Part shown: positions 29,317 to 40,174 of the stretch, piece by piece
How the letters are laid out: every line of letters starts with the position of its first letter
Position numbering within the stretch: position 1 is the stretch's first letter
From: Streptomyces sp. D2-8
GTDB lineage: Bacteria; Actinomycetota; Actinomycetes; Streptomycetales; Streptomycetaceae
DNA length: 64,000 nucleotides
Direction of reading: 5' to 3'
Assembly (NCBI RefSeq): GCF_023184515.1
Contig: NZ_JAAHBP010000007.1
Coordinates: forward strand, 124,001-188,000
Position numbers and translations under genes: made by a program
The notes under the pieces: model-generated
Databases searched by the model: none
What the model saw: the letters and a program-made list of their open reading frames with translations, nothing else
What the model was told of the DNA's origin: nothing

Positions 29317-29440
29317 CACACACTCGGTTCGGGTCCTGGCTGATGCCAATGCCGGTCAGGCCCCACACCCACACCCCCCACAAAACCCCCCGGTATCCTG
29401 CGGATGTCACCCCACCCCATCCACAGCCGAAGGGCATCCC

Positions 29441-30889
29441 GTGAGCGCCAACCGCCCGGCAGCCGTCGTCGTTCTCGCAGCGGGTGAGGGCACCCGTATG
29501 AAGTCGGCCACACCCAAGGTCCTGCACGAGCTCTGCGGTCGCAGCCTCGTGGGCCATGTGCTCGCCGCCGCAGGTGAACTACAGCCACAGCACCTGGTCG
29601 TCGTGGTCGGCCACGCCCGTGAGAAGGTCACCGCCCACCTCGGCGACATCGCCCCCGACGTCCGCACCGCCGTACAGGCGGAGCAGAACGGCACCGGGCA
29701 CGCCGTGCGGATGGGTCTCGAGGAGCTCGGCGAGTCCGTCGACGGGACCGTCGTGGTCGTGTGCGGCGATACGCCCCTGCTGACCGGCGCCACCCTGCAG
29801 GCCCTCGCGGCCACGCACTCCGCCGACGGCAACGCGGTCACCGTGCTGACCGCCGAGGTGCCGGACGCGACGGGATACGGGCGGATCGTCCGTGACGAGG
29901 CCACCGGAGCCGTCACCGCCATCGTCGAGCACAAGGACGCCACCGACGCCCAGCGGTCGATCCGTGAGATCAACTCGGGTGTGTTCGCGTTCGACGGGCA
30001 GTTGCTCGCCGACGCGTTGAAGAAGGTGCGGACGGACAACAGTCAGGGCGAGGAGTACCTGACCGATGTGCTCGGGATCCTGCGTGAGGCCGGGCACCGG
30101 GTCGGGGCGTCCGTGGCCGGCGATCACCGTGAGATCGCCGGGATCAACAACCGTGTGCAGCTGTCCGAGGCCCGCCGGATTCTGAACGACCGGCTGCTGA
30201 CCGGGGCCATGCTCGCCGGTGTGACCGTCGTCGACCCGGCGACCACCTGGATCGACGTGACGGTCACCTTCGAGCAGGACGCCGTCGTCCACCCGGGCAC
30301 CCAGCTGCACGGCTCGACGCACCTGGCCGAGGGCGCCGAGGTCGGGCCCAACTCCCGGCTGACGGACACCCGCGTGGGTGCCGGTGCGCGGGTCGACAAC
30401 ACCGTGGCCACGGGCGCCGAGGTCGGCCCGGACGCGACCGTGGGTCCGTACGCGTATCTGCGTCCGGGGACGCGGCTCGGCGCGAAGGGCAAGATCGGGA
30501 CGTACGTGGAGACGAAGAACGCGTCGATCGGGGACGGGACGAAGGTGCCCCACCTCTCCTACGTGGGTGACGCGACCATCGGGGAGCAGTCCAACATCGG
30601 TGCTGCGAGCGTGTTCGTGAACTACGACGGCCAGGAGAAGCACCACACGACCATCGGTTCGCACTGCCGGACGGGCTCGGACAACATGTTTGTGGCGCCT
30701 GTCACGGTGGGGGACGGCGCGTACACCGCTGCCGGGTCCGTGATCACGAAGGATGTGCCGCCCGGTTCGCTGGCTGTGGCCCGTGGTCAGCAGCGGAATA
30801 TCGAGGGTTGGGTGGCTCGGAAGCGTCCGGGGAGCGCTGCCGCGAAGGCGGCGGAGGCGGCTTCCCGGGAGTCGGCCGGCGAGGGCTGA
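29441..30889 (+). CDS. glmU: Bifunctional GlmU (UDP-GlcNAc pyrophosphorylase / GlcN-1-P acetyltransferase)
   Basis: Cytoplasmic enzyme of 482 residues that makes UDP-N-acetylglucosamine for peptidoglycan: acetylation of GlcN-1-P, then uridylylation. The N-terminal nucleotidyltransferase shows [17 protein letters not shown] (12-28) and GTGHAV; the C-terminal left-handed beta-helix of hexapeptide repeats includes [21 protein letters not shown] with the catalytic His in VPHLSY, and [18 protein letters not shown]. The GTG at 29441 sits after GAAGGG. It leads the glmU-prs-rplY-pth cluster. Confidence 0.97.
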   Translation: MSANRPAAVVVLAAGEGTRMKSATPKVLHELCGRSLVGHVLAAAGELQPQHLVVVVGHAREKVTAHLGDIAPDVRTAVQAEQNGTGHAVRMGLEELGESVDGTVVVVCGDTPLLTGATLQALAATHSADGNAVTVLTAEVPDATGYGRIVRDEATGAVTAIVEHKDATDAQRSIREINSGVFAFDGQLLADALKKVRTDNSQGEEYLTDVLGILREAGHRVGASVAGDHREIAGINNRVQLSEARRILNDRLLTGAMLAGVTVVDPATTWIDVTVTFEQDAVVHPGTQLHGSTHLAEGAEVGPNSRLTDTRVGAGARVDNTVATGAEVGPDATVGPYAYLRPGTRLGAKGKIGTYVETKNASIGDGTKVPHLSYVGDATIGEQSNIGAASVFVNYDGQEKHHTTIGSHCRTGSDNMFVAPVTVGDGAYTAAGSVITKDVPPGSLAVARGQQRNIEGWVARKRPGSAAAKAAEAASRESAGEG

Positions 30890-31024
30890 CCGGAAACCGA
30901 TGCCTCAAACACGGCGTACGGTGATAAGTGCACACCCGCACCCCCACCAGCTGAGACGGCCTCCGGCAAGCCGGCTGCGAGGTCTCTCGACACCCAGCTG
31001 CGAAACCTCTGAGGAGACAGTGCT

Positions 31025-32005
31025 GTGACCGGGATCAAGACGACCGGCGAGAAGAAGTTGATGTTCTTCTCCGGCCGCGCCCACCCCGAGCTTGCGGAGG
31101 AGGTCGCCCAACAGCTGGGTGTCGGGGTTGTCCCGACGAAGGCCTTCGACTTCGCGAACGGTGAGATCTATGTGCGGTATCAGGAGTCGGCGCGTGGTGC
31201 CGACTGTTTCCTGATCCAGAGCCACACTGCTCCGATCAACAAGTGGATCATGGAGCAGTTGATCATGATCGACGCGCTGAAGCGTGCGTCGGCTCGTTCC
31301 ATCACGGTCATCGTGCCCTTCTACGGTTACGCGCGGCAGGACAAGAAGCACCGTGGGCGTGAACCGATTTCGGCGCGTCTGATCGCGGACATGATGAAGA
31401 CCGCGGGTGCGGACCGGATCCTGACCGTGGATCTGCACACGGATCAGATCCAGGGCTTCTTCGACGGTCCGGTGGACCACCTGTTCGCGCTGCCGCTGCT
31501 GGCGGACTACGTGGGCCGGAAGGTGGACCGGCAGAAGCTGACGGTCGTGTCGCCGGACGCGGGCCGGGTGCGGGTCGCGGACCGCTGGTGCGACCGGCTG
31601 GGTGCGCCGCTGGCGATCGTGCACAAGCGGCGGGACAAGGACGTCGCGAACCAGGTCACCGTCCACGAGGTCGTGGGTGAGGTGGAGGGTCGCGTGTGTG
31701 TCCTGGTGGACGACATGATCGACACCGGTGGGACGATCTGTGCCGCGGCGGACGCGCTGTTCGCGCACGGTGCGGAGGATGTCATCGTGACGGCGACGCA
31801 CGGTGTGCTGTCGGGTCCGGCGGCGGACCGGCTGAAGAACTCGCGGGTGAGTGAGTTCGTGTTCACGAACACGCTGCCGACGCCGGGTGAGCTGAGCGGG
31901 GATCTGGACAAGATCTCGGTGCTGTCGATCGCGCCGACGATCGCGAATGCGGTGCGTGAGGTGTTCGAGGACGGTTCGGTGACGAGCCTGTTCGACGACC
32001 AGTAG
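31025..32005 (+). CDS. prs: Ribose-phosphate pyrophosphokinase (PRPP synthetase)
   Basis: Enzyme of 326 residues that makes PRPP from ribose-5-phosphate and ATP, feeding nucleotide, His and Trp synthesis. Class I features: FSGRAHPELAEEVA at the N-terminus, the metal and flexible-loop segment YGYARQDKKHRGREPISA, the DLHTDQIQGFFDGPVDHLFA region and the PRPP loop VLVDDMIDTGGTI. The GTG at 31025 follows GAGGAGACAG. The 135-bp leader from glmU holds an imperfect hairpin (GGCCTCCGGC/GCCGGCTGCGAGGTC). It is followed by the hairpin at 32044-32091. Confidence 0.97.
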   Translation: MTGIKTTGEKKLMFFSGRAHPELAEEVAQQLGVGVVPTKAFDFANGEIYVRYQESARGADCFLIQSHTAPINKWIMEQLIMIDALKRASARSITVIVPFYGYARQDKKHRGREPISARLIADMMKTAGADRILTVDLHTDQIQGFFDGPVDHLFALPLLADYVGRKVDRQKLTVVSPDAGRVRVADRWCDRLGAPLAIVHKRRDKDVANQVTVHEVVGEVEGRVCVLVDDMIDTGGTICAAADALFAHGAEDVIVTATHGVLSGPAADRLKNSRVSEFVFTNTLPTPGELSGDLDKISVLSIAPTIANAVREVFEDGSVTSLFDDQ

Positions 32006-32035
32006 GAGTCCCTGGTCGGGGTCCTGCAGATCGTT

Positions 32036-32065
32036 TTGGGTGCGGCCTCCCTTGCCGAGTAGACT
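32036..32065 (+). promoter_or_regulatory. Candidate rplY promoter
   Basis: TTGGGT at 32036-32041, an 18-base spacer, and TAGACT at 32060-32065, close to the vegetative sigma consensus (TTGACN/TAGRNT). The -10 box lies in the loop of the hairpin at 32044-32091, between prs and rplY. Confidence 0.5.
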
Positions 32066-32091
32066 GCTGAAGTTGCTCGGCGAGGGAGGCC
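32044..32091 (+). terminator. Strong hairpin between prs and rplY
   Basis: GGCCTCCCTTGCCGAG (32044-32059) pairs with CTCGGCGAGGGAGGCC (32076-32091): 15 Watson-Crick pairs and one G-U, loop 16 bases, followed by GTTTCCCG. It can end prs transcripts or act as an attenuator for rplY. Confidence 0.7.
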
Positions 32092-32193
32092 GTTTCCCGT
32101 GGGTGGGATGCGGTGATCCGTTATCGACGCGCTCTTCGTAGCAGGCCGTTCGTGGCCGGGTGACCACGTCCGTTCTGATTTCGAGGAGTGATT

Positions 32194-32790
32194 ATGTCCG
32201 AGGTGAAGATCTCCGCCGCGACGCGCACCGAGTTCGGCAAGGGTGCCGCGCGCCGTATCCGTCGTGAAGACAAGGTTCCGGGTGTCCTGTACGGGCACGG
32301 TTCGGACCCGCTGCACCTGACCCTGCCGGGTCACGACCTGCTGATGGCGCTGCGTACGCCGAACGTGCTGATCGCGCTGGACATCGACGGCAAGAAGAAC
32401 GAGCTGGCGATTCCGAAGTCCGTGCAGCGTGACCCGCTGAAGGGTTTCCTGGAGCACGTGGACCTGCTGCTGGTGAAGCGCGGCGAGCAGGTCAACGTCG
32501 ACGTCTACGTCCACACCGAGGGTGAGCTGGCCCCGGGTGCCTTCCTGCTGGAGCACGTGCTGAACGCGCTGCCGGTCGAGGCCGAGGCGACGCACATCCC
32601 GGAGTCCGTGACCGTCTCCATCGAGGGTCTGGCGGCCGGTGACTCCATCCTCGCGAAGGACATCACGCTGCCGAAGGGCACGACCCTGGCCGTCGAGGAG
32701 GACACCGTCGTCCTTCAGGTCCTGGCCGCGCAGGCCGAGGAGGCCCCGGAGGGTGGAGAGGCCGAGGGCGAAGAGGCCGCTGAGGCCTGA
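32194..32790 (+). CDS. rplY: 50S ribosomal protein L25 / general stress protein Ctc
   Basis: Protein of 198 residues of the long L25 (TL5/Ctc) type that binds 5S rRNA. The L25 beta-barrel spans about residues 1-95 (KISAATRTEFGKGAARRIRREDKVPGVLYGHG, HVDLLLVKRGEQVNVDVYV), followed by the TL5 C-terminal domain and an acidic tail (EEAPEGGEAEGEEAAEA). The ATG at 32194 has GAGGAG upstream; an in-frame ATG at 32188 is too close to it. It is probably expressed from its own promoter at 32036-32065. Gene order prs-rplY-pth is widely conserved. Confidence 0.96.
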   Translation: MSEVKISAATRTEFGKGAARRIRREDKVPGVLYGHGSDPLHLTLPGHDLLMALRTPNVLIALDIDGKKNELAIPKSVQRDPLKGFLEHVDLLLVKRGEQVNVDVYVHTEGELAPGAFLLEHVLNALPVEAEATHIPESVTVSIEGLAAGDSILAKDITLPKGTTLAVEEDTVVLQVLAAQAEEAPEGGEAEGEEAAEA

Positions 32791-32865
32791 TCCTCTTCGT
32801 CGTCGTTTCGTCGGCCGCTGCTCCCGTGCGGGGCGGCGGCCGACGCGTATGAAGGAGACATGGAC

Positions 32866-33462
32866 GTGACGACCGATGCGGCCGCTCCCTGGCTGATCGT
32901 GGGGCTGGGCAATCCGGGGCCGGAGTATGCGGGGAACCGGCACAACGTGGGTTTCATGGTGGCCGATCTGCTGGCGGACCGGGTCGGGGGGAGGTTCAAG
33001 CGGGCCGGGCGGGCGCAGGCGCAGGTCGTGGAGGGCCGGATCGGGCCGCCGGGGCCGTTGAACCGGCGGGTGGTGCTGGCGAAGCCGATGTCGTACATGA
33101 ATCTGTCGGGCGGGCCGGTGAACGCGCTGCGGGATTTCTACAAGGTGCCGGTGGGCCATGTGGTGGCGGTGCATGACGAGTTGGACATCGACTACGGGAT
33201 GTTGCGGCTGAAGCTGGGTGGCGGGGACAACGGGCACAACGGTCTGAAGTCGATGACGAAGGCGTTCGGTGCGGAGTATCACCGGGTGCGGTTCGGGATC
33301 GGGCGGCCGCCGGGGCGGATGCCGGTGGCGGACTTCGTGCTGAAGGATTTCTCGTCGGCGGAGCGCAAGGAGCTGGACTACTTCGTGGACCGGGCGGCGG
33401 ACGCGGTGGAGGCGTTGGTGATCGAGGGGCTGGAGCGGGCGCAAAGCACGTACAACTCCTGA
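32866..33462 (+). CDS. pth: Peptidyl-tRNA hydrolase
   Basis: Enzyme of 198 residues that releases peptides from dropped-off peptidyl-tRNA. Visible motifs: [20 protein letters not shown] with the catalytic His (about residue 28), [19 protein letters not shown] with the acidic partner, and [12 protein letters not shown]. The GTG at 32866 is chosen because GGAG lies 8 bases away; the ATG at 32860 is only 2 bases from that site. It follows rplY after 75 bp. Confidence 0.96.
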   Translation: MTTDAAAPWLIVGLGNPGPEYAGNRHNVGFMVADLLADRVGGRFKRAGRAQAQVVEGRIGPPGPLNRRVVLAKPMSYMNLSGGPVNALRDFYKVPVGHVVAVHDELDIDYGMLRLKLGGGDNGHNGLKSMTKAFGAEYHRVRFGIGRPPGRMPVADFVLKDFSSAERKELDYFVDRAADAVEALVIEGLERAQSTYNS

Positions 33463-33504
33463 CTTGTCACCCACCGAGGTTGACGGGTCGTTCAGGCATG
33501 GCCA

Positions 33505-34008
33505 ATGATCCCGGCCATGCCTGCCCATGCCACCTCTTCGTCCCAGGTCTCGGCCGTCGTGCTGCGGTTCGGGCGGTTCGCGGCGATGGGTGCGGTCGCG
33601 GTGTTGATCCTGATCGCGGGTGTGTGGGCGTCGTGGGGTACGGCGCAGCACGTGATGCTGACGAAGGGCCGGGAGCGGGGCACGGTCGATGTGGCGCGGT
33701 GCGGGCCGGAGGCGTGCTGGGGCCGGTTCACGCCGTCGTCGGAGGGGTGGCAGCCCCGGGCGCGGGTGGTGCTGGAGAAGTCGGTCGCGGTGGAGCGGGG
33801 CCGGACGTACACGGTGGTCGTGAAGCCCGGCGGTGATGACGCGGTGCGTTCGGGCCCGGCGGGGGTGCTGTACGCGTGGATTCCGCTGGGTGGTGCGCTG
33901 TTGCTGGCGTCGGTCGTGGTGGCGGGTGGTCTGCTGCGGACGCGGTTGGCGTGGGTGATGGCGTTGTCGGGGGTGGCGTTGCTGACGGCCGCTTTCGTGA
34001 CCGTCTGA
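33505..34008 (+). CDS. Small two-helix membrane protein
   Basis: Protein of 167 residues, family not recognised. One hydrophobic helix (MGAVAVLILIAGVWASWG) near residue 30, an extracytoplasmic domain of about 80 residues with two Cys (ARCGPEACWGRF) that could form a disulfide, and two helices at the C-terminus (LGGALLLASVVVAGGLL; VMALSGVALLTAAFV). The ATG at 33505 has AGG eight bases upstream; the ATG at 33517 is an alternative. It lies between pth and a surface-protein gene. Confidence 0.65.
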   Translation: MIPAMPAHATSSSQVSAVVLRFGRFAAMGAVAVLILIAGVWASWGTAQHVMLTKGRERGTVDVARCGPEACWGRFTPSSEGWQPRARVVLEKSVAVERGRTYTVVVKPGGDDAVRSGPAGVLYAWIPLGGALLLASVVVAGGLLRTRLAWVMALSGVALLTAAFVTV

Positions 34009-34146
34009 GGGGTTGGAGCGTTCTTTCCTTCTGTGGAGGGGGCGAGCGTTGTGTGTTCGTGATTGACGTGCTGCCGGGCGAGGCTGGAAGCTGAGCCGCC
34101 CCCTCCACATCTTCCCGGTCACTTCTCGAAGATGGACTACTTCCCC

Positions 34147-34851
34147 ATGCGAACCTTCTCGCGTTTCGGCGCTGTCTGCGCCGCCGCTTCCGCTGTCCTT
34201 CTGCTTGCTCCGGCCGCCCACGCCACTCCTGGTGGTGACAACGGCACGGTGAAGATCCATGACGCCTCGACGGGCGAGGAGCTGCGTCGTAACGAGCCGC
34301 ATGTGTGCGCCTTCTACCTTGATGCCTTCGGTTTCGACGGCGGTCAGGAGGTGGACTGGCGCATCGACGCGATCCCGCCGAGTGAGAACAAGGGGGAGAC
34401 GGTGGAGTCCGGTGCGCTGACGCTGGACGCCCAGGGTCACGGCCGCAGTGAGGATCTGTCGCTGCCCGACGGGCACTACAAGCTGTTCTGGAACTTCGAG
34501 GGCGAGAAGGGGTCCGCCAAGCACAAGGTGTTCTGGTCGGAGTGCGAGGACGAGCAGGAGCCAGGTGGTGTGACGCCGTCCGGTTCGGCGTCCGTGTCGC
34601 CTTCGGCGGGGGCGTCCGGGGCGCCGTCGGGTGAGCCGTCCGGGTCGGCGTCGCCGAGTTCGTCGGCCGGCGGGGATGTGCCGGTGTCCTCGTCGCCGTC
34701 GTCGTCGCCGTCGCCGCAGGGCGGTGCCGGTGGTGACCTCGCCGAGACGGGCAACGGGGCTCCGGTGGGCCTGCTGTCCGGTGTGGCGGCGGTGCTGGTG
34801 GCGGGCGGCGGGTTCCTGGTGCTGCGGCGCCGGAGGTTCGGCCGCGGCTGA
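34147..34851 (+). CDS. LAETG cell-wall-anchored surface protein
   Basis: Secreted protein of 234 residues. Signal peptide MRTFSRFGAVCAAASAVLLL ending at AHA, a beta-rich domain with paired Cys residues (PHVCAFYLDAFGFD... FWSECEDE), a long Ser/Pro/Gly linker, the sortase signal LAETG, a hydrophobic helix and an RRRR tail. LAxTG is the recognition site of the class E sortases of actinobacteria. The start may instead be at 34132 (MDYFPMRTF); neither has a good ribosome site. No sortase gene is in the window. Confidence 0.85.
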   Translation: MRTFSRFGAVCAAASAVLLLAPAAHATPGGDNGTVKIHDASTGEELRRNEPHVCAFYLDAFGFDGGQEVDWRIDAIPPSENKGETVESGALTLDAQGHGRSEDLSLPDGHYKLFWNFEGEKGSAKHKVFWSECEDEQEPGGVTPSGSASVSPSAGASGAPSGEPSGSASPSSSAGGDVPVSSSPSSSPSPQGGAGGDLAETGNGAPVGLLSGVAAVLVAGGGFLVLRRRRFGRG

Positions 34852-34860
34852 TGTGGAACG

Positions 34861-34899
34861 CACCGTGCCCCCGAGCCTGTACGGCTCGGGGGCACGGTG
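34861..34899. terminator. Bidirectional terminator between surface protein and ppc
   Basis: Perfect 17-bp stem: CACCGTGCCCCCGAGCC (34861-34877) with GGCTCGGGGGCACGGTG (34883-34899), loop 5 bases, placed between convergent stops. Confidence 0.88.
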
Positions 34900-34913
34900 G
34901 TGTCCGGGGTGGT

Positions 34914-37646
<2,733 letters not shown>

Positions 37647-37817
37647 AGGTGCGGCTCCTTGCAGTGTTGAAGCTCGTCTGGGAGGGGAACCCGGACGGCG
37701 TCTCGCGCGGCGGGGCGCCGCATACGGATCGGACATCCGGGAAGAAATCAGAGCGGACCGCGCTGTCCGACCGACTCCAGGATAGGTGTCGGCCGGGACG
37801 CGCAGGCTCGCGGGCTC

Positions 37818-37872
37818 TTGCCGCCGGGCGACGCACTGCCATACTTACGATGCCGTAGGTTACGGAACCGTA
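37818..37872 (+). promoter_or_regulatory. Desaturase promoter with tandem TetR-type operators
   Basis: -35 TTGCCG (37818-37823), 16-base spacer, -10 CATACT (37840-37845). Immediately after come TACGATGCCGTA (37846-37857) and the palindrome TACGG-AA-CCGTA (37861-37872), 15 bp apart. The sites sit over the expected transcription start, as for repression. Confidence 0.6.
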
Positions 37873-37940
37873 GGAAGCACGTCACGGTTCACGTGCCCCG
37901 GCCACTCCATCTCCATCCACATACCCCCCAGGGGACGCGT

Positions 37941-38954
37941 ATGACCAGTAGTTCCGACGTGATCGAGGACGCCCCCGAGGCGCCCGGTCAGGCCACCGAT
38001 GCCGCCACCGCCACGCTGGGCGGCGAGAAGAAGCGGTCCATCGAGCAGATCGCCCTCCTCCTCTTCATCACCGTTCCGTTCCTCGCGCTGCTGGCGGCGG
38101 TGCCGCTGGCGTGGGGCTGGGGGGTGAGCTGGCTGGACCTCGGTCTGCTGGTCTTCTTCTACTACCTGGGGTGCCACGGCATCACGATCGGCTTCCACCG
38201 TCACTTCACCCATGGTTCCTTCAAGGCCAAGCGGCCGCTGAAGATCGCGCTGGCGGTCGCGGGGTCCATGGCGGTCGAGGGTCCGCTGGTGCGCTGGGTG
38301 GCCGATCACCGCAAGCATCACAAGTTCTCCGACGCGGAGGGCGATCCGCACTCGCCGTGGCGGTTCGGCGAGACCCTGCCGGCCCTGATGAAGGGCCTGT
38401 GGTGGGCGCACATCGGATGGATGTTCGATGAGGAGCAGACGTCGCAGGAGAAGTACGCCCCGGACCTGATCAAGGACAAAACGCTCCGCAACATCTCCCG
38501 CCAGTTCGTCCTGTGGACGGTGGTGTCGCTGGGGCTCCCGCCGCTGATCGGCGGTCTGGTCACGATGTCCTGGTGGGGCGCGTTCACCGCGTTCTTCTGG
38601 GGTTCGCTCGTCCGGGTGGCCCTGCTGCACCACGTGACCTGGTCGATCAACTCGATCTGCCACGCGGTCGGCAAGCGCCCCTTCAAGTCGCGGGACCGTT
38701 CGGGCAACGTGTGGTGGCTGGCGATCCTGTCCTGCGGTGAGTCCTGGCACAACCTGCACCACGCCGACCCGACCTCGGCGCGGCACGGGGTGATGCGCGG
38801 CCAGCTGGATTCGTCCGCCCGGCTGATCCGGTGGTTCGAGATGGCGGGCTGGGCGTACGACGTGCGCTGGCCGTCACGCTCCCGTATCGATTCGCGCCGT
38901 AACGGCGGGGAAGGCGGCTCCCGGCAGGGGAAGGAGCCCGTCGAGGCGGCATGA
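37941..38954 (+). CDS. Fatty acid desaturase (acyl-CoA delta-9 type)
   Basis: Membrane di-iron enzyme of 337 residues. Its three histidine boxes are HRHFTH (about 88), HRKHHKF (about 123) and HNLHHAD (about 270), matching eukaryote-like delta-9 acyl-CoA desaturases. Hydrophobic helices lie at about 40-80 and 185-225. The ATG follows AGGGGACGCGT. The stop overlaps the TetR start by 4 bp (ATGA), so the desaturase and its probable repressor are one operon. Role: adjusting membrane fluidity. Confidence 0.93.
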   Translation: MTSSSDVIEDAPEAPGQATDAATATLGGEKKRSIEQIALLLFITVPFLALLAAVPLAWGWGVSWLDLGLLVFFYYLGCHGITIGFHRHFTHGSFKAKRPLKIALAVAGSMAVEGPLVRWVADHRKHHKFSDAEGDPHSPWRFGETLPALMKGLWWAHIGWMFDEEQTSQEKYAPDLIKDKTLRNISRQFVLWTVVSLGLPPLIGGLVTMSWWGAFTAFFWGSLVRVALLHHVTWSINSICHAVGKRPFKSRDRSGNVWWLAILSCGESWHNLHHADPTSARHGVMRGQLDSSARLIRWFEMAGWAYDVRWPSRSRIDSRRNGGEGGSRQGKEPVEAA

Positions 38955-39628
38955 TGGTCGCTGTGGCGACCGACTCGAGCAGCACCCCCAGCAACGACAA
39001 GCCGCGGCGAGCACGTCGCACCCGGATGACCGGCGCCGAGCGCCGTCAGCAACTGCTGGAGATCGGTCGCACGCTCTTCGCGGCGAAGGGGTTCGAAGGC
39101 ACGTCGGTGGAGGAGATCGCGGCGAAGGCCGGGGTCTCCAAGCCGGTGGTCTACGAGCACTTCGGCGGCAAGGAAGGGCTGTACGCGGTCGTGGTGGACC
39201 GTGAGATGCGGCGCCTGCTGGACATGGTGACCAGCTCGCTCACGGCCGGTCACCCCCGCGAACTGTGCGAGCAGGCGGCGTTCGCCCTGCTGGACTACAT
39301 CGAGGAGTACACGGACGGTTTCCGCATCCTGGTCCGTGACTCCCCCATCCCCCAGTCGACGGGCTCCTTCGCCTCGCTGATCTCGGACATCGCCACGCAG
39401 GTGGAGGACATCCTGGGCCGCGAGTTCAAGAGCCGCGGCTTCGACCCCAAGCTGGCCCCGCTGTACGCGCAGGCCCTGGTCGGCATGGTCGCCCTGACCG
39501 GCCAGTGGTGGCTGGACGTGCGCAGGCCGAAGAAGGCCGAGGTGGCCGCACACCTGGTGAACCTGGCGTGGCACGGCCTGGACGGCATAGAGGCCAAGCC
39601 GCACCTGATAGGACGCCGCAAGAGCTGA
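38951..39628 (+). CDS. TetR-family regulator of the desaturase operon
   Basis: Protein of 225 residues. DNA-binding domain RRQQLLEIGRTLFAAKGFEGTSVEEIAAKAGVSKPVVYEHFGGKEGLYAVVVDRE (about 30-85). The C-terminal ligand domain is helical with QALVGMVALTGQWW. The ATG at 38951 is coupled to the desaturase stop; ATG 38954 and GTG 38963 are alternatives. It probably binds the TACGG-NN-CCGTA sites at 37846-37872 in front of its own operon, sensing acyl-CoA by analogy with related regulators. Confidence 0.88.
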   Translation: MMVAVATDSSSTPSNDKPRRARRTRMTGAERRQQLLEIGRTLFAAKGFEGTSVEEIAAKAGVSKPVVYEHFGGKEGLYAVVVDREMRRLLDMVTSSLTAGHPRELCEQAAFALLDYIEEYTDGFRILVRDSPIPQSTGSFASLISDIATQVEDILGREFKSRGFDPKLAPLYAQALVGMVALTGQWWLDVRRPKKAEVAAHLVNLAWHGLDGIEAKPHLIGRRKS

Positions 39629-39631
39629 ACC

Positions 39632-39665
39632 CATGGTGCCACGAGATTAACCTTGTGGCACCATG
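39632..39665. promoter_or_regulatory. Operator of the Phd/RelE pair
   Basis: 11-bp perfect arms CATGGTGCCAC (39632-39642) and GTGGCACCATG (39655-39665), 12 bases apart, ending just before the antitoxin start at 39671. It is expected to be bound by the antitoxin or the toxin-antitoxin complex. Confidence 0.8.
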
Positions 39666-39670
39666 TGCGC

Positions 39671-39922
39671 ATGACTGAGATCACGATCAGCTCCGCCCGT
39701 TCCCAGCTCGGCGACCTGGTCCGGCGCGCGGCCCACAGCCGCGAGACCATCGCCATCACCGACCACGGCCATGTGGCCGCGCTGCTCGTGTCTCCGCAGG
39801 TGATAGAGGATCTCGAGGACGCACTGGCTGTCGCCGACTATCAGCGACGCAAGGCGGAGGGCACGCTCGGCGAGGGCATTGCGCACGAAGAGGTCGGGCG
39901 CATGCTGGGGCTGCGCCCGTGA
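39671..39922 (+). CDS. Phd/YefM-type antitoxin
   Basis: Protein of 83 residues. Residues 1-50 (TEITISSARSQLGDLVRRAAHSRETIAITDHGHVAALLVSP) match the Phd/YefM DNA-binding fold; the C-terminal half is an acidic helix that would wrap the toxin. Start chosen at ATG 39671, just inside the operator; the ATG at 39653 lies within it. The stop overlaps the toxin GTG by 4 bp. It should repress its own operon through 39632-39665. Confidence 0.93.
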   Translation: MTEITISSARSQLGDLVRRAAHSRETIAITDHGHVAALLVSPQVIEDLEDALAVADYQRRKAEGTLGEGIAHEEVGRMLGLRP

Positions 39923-40167
39923 CCTACCGCATCATCTGGGAGCCGAACGCCACGAACGCGGCGGTGCGCTTCCTCAAGGACGATCCTGACGGGCTCGCCG
40001 CCGTGTACGAAGCCGTCGACGCCCTCGCCGAAACTCCACGTCCCGCCGCCTCCACCCCTTACGGCTGGGATTTCCGCCGGCTCCGCGTCGGCGGCTACCG
40101 CGTCATCTACGCCATCGACGACGACGTGATCCACATCCTCGTCACCCACCTCGGCCGCACCGCCTGA
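39919..40167 (+). CDS. RelE/ParE-family toxin
   Basis: Protein of 82 residues. Typical RelE fold elements: MTYRIIWEPNATNAAVRFLKDDP at the N-terminus, the central GWDFRRLRVGGYRVIYAIDDDVIHILVTHLG strands, with Arg residues in RRLRVGGYR in the usual catalytic zone. The GTG at 39919 overlaps the antitoxin stop (GTGA). It is likely an mRNA interferase acting on the ribosome, held in check by the upstream antitoxin. Confidence 0.93.
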   Translation: MTYRIIWEPNATNAAVRFLKDDPDGLAAVYEAVDALAETPRPAASTPYGWDFRRLRVGGYRVIYAIDDDVIHILVTHLGRTA

Positions 40168-40174
40168 CCACCGG

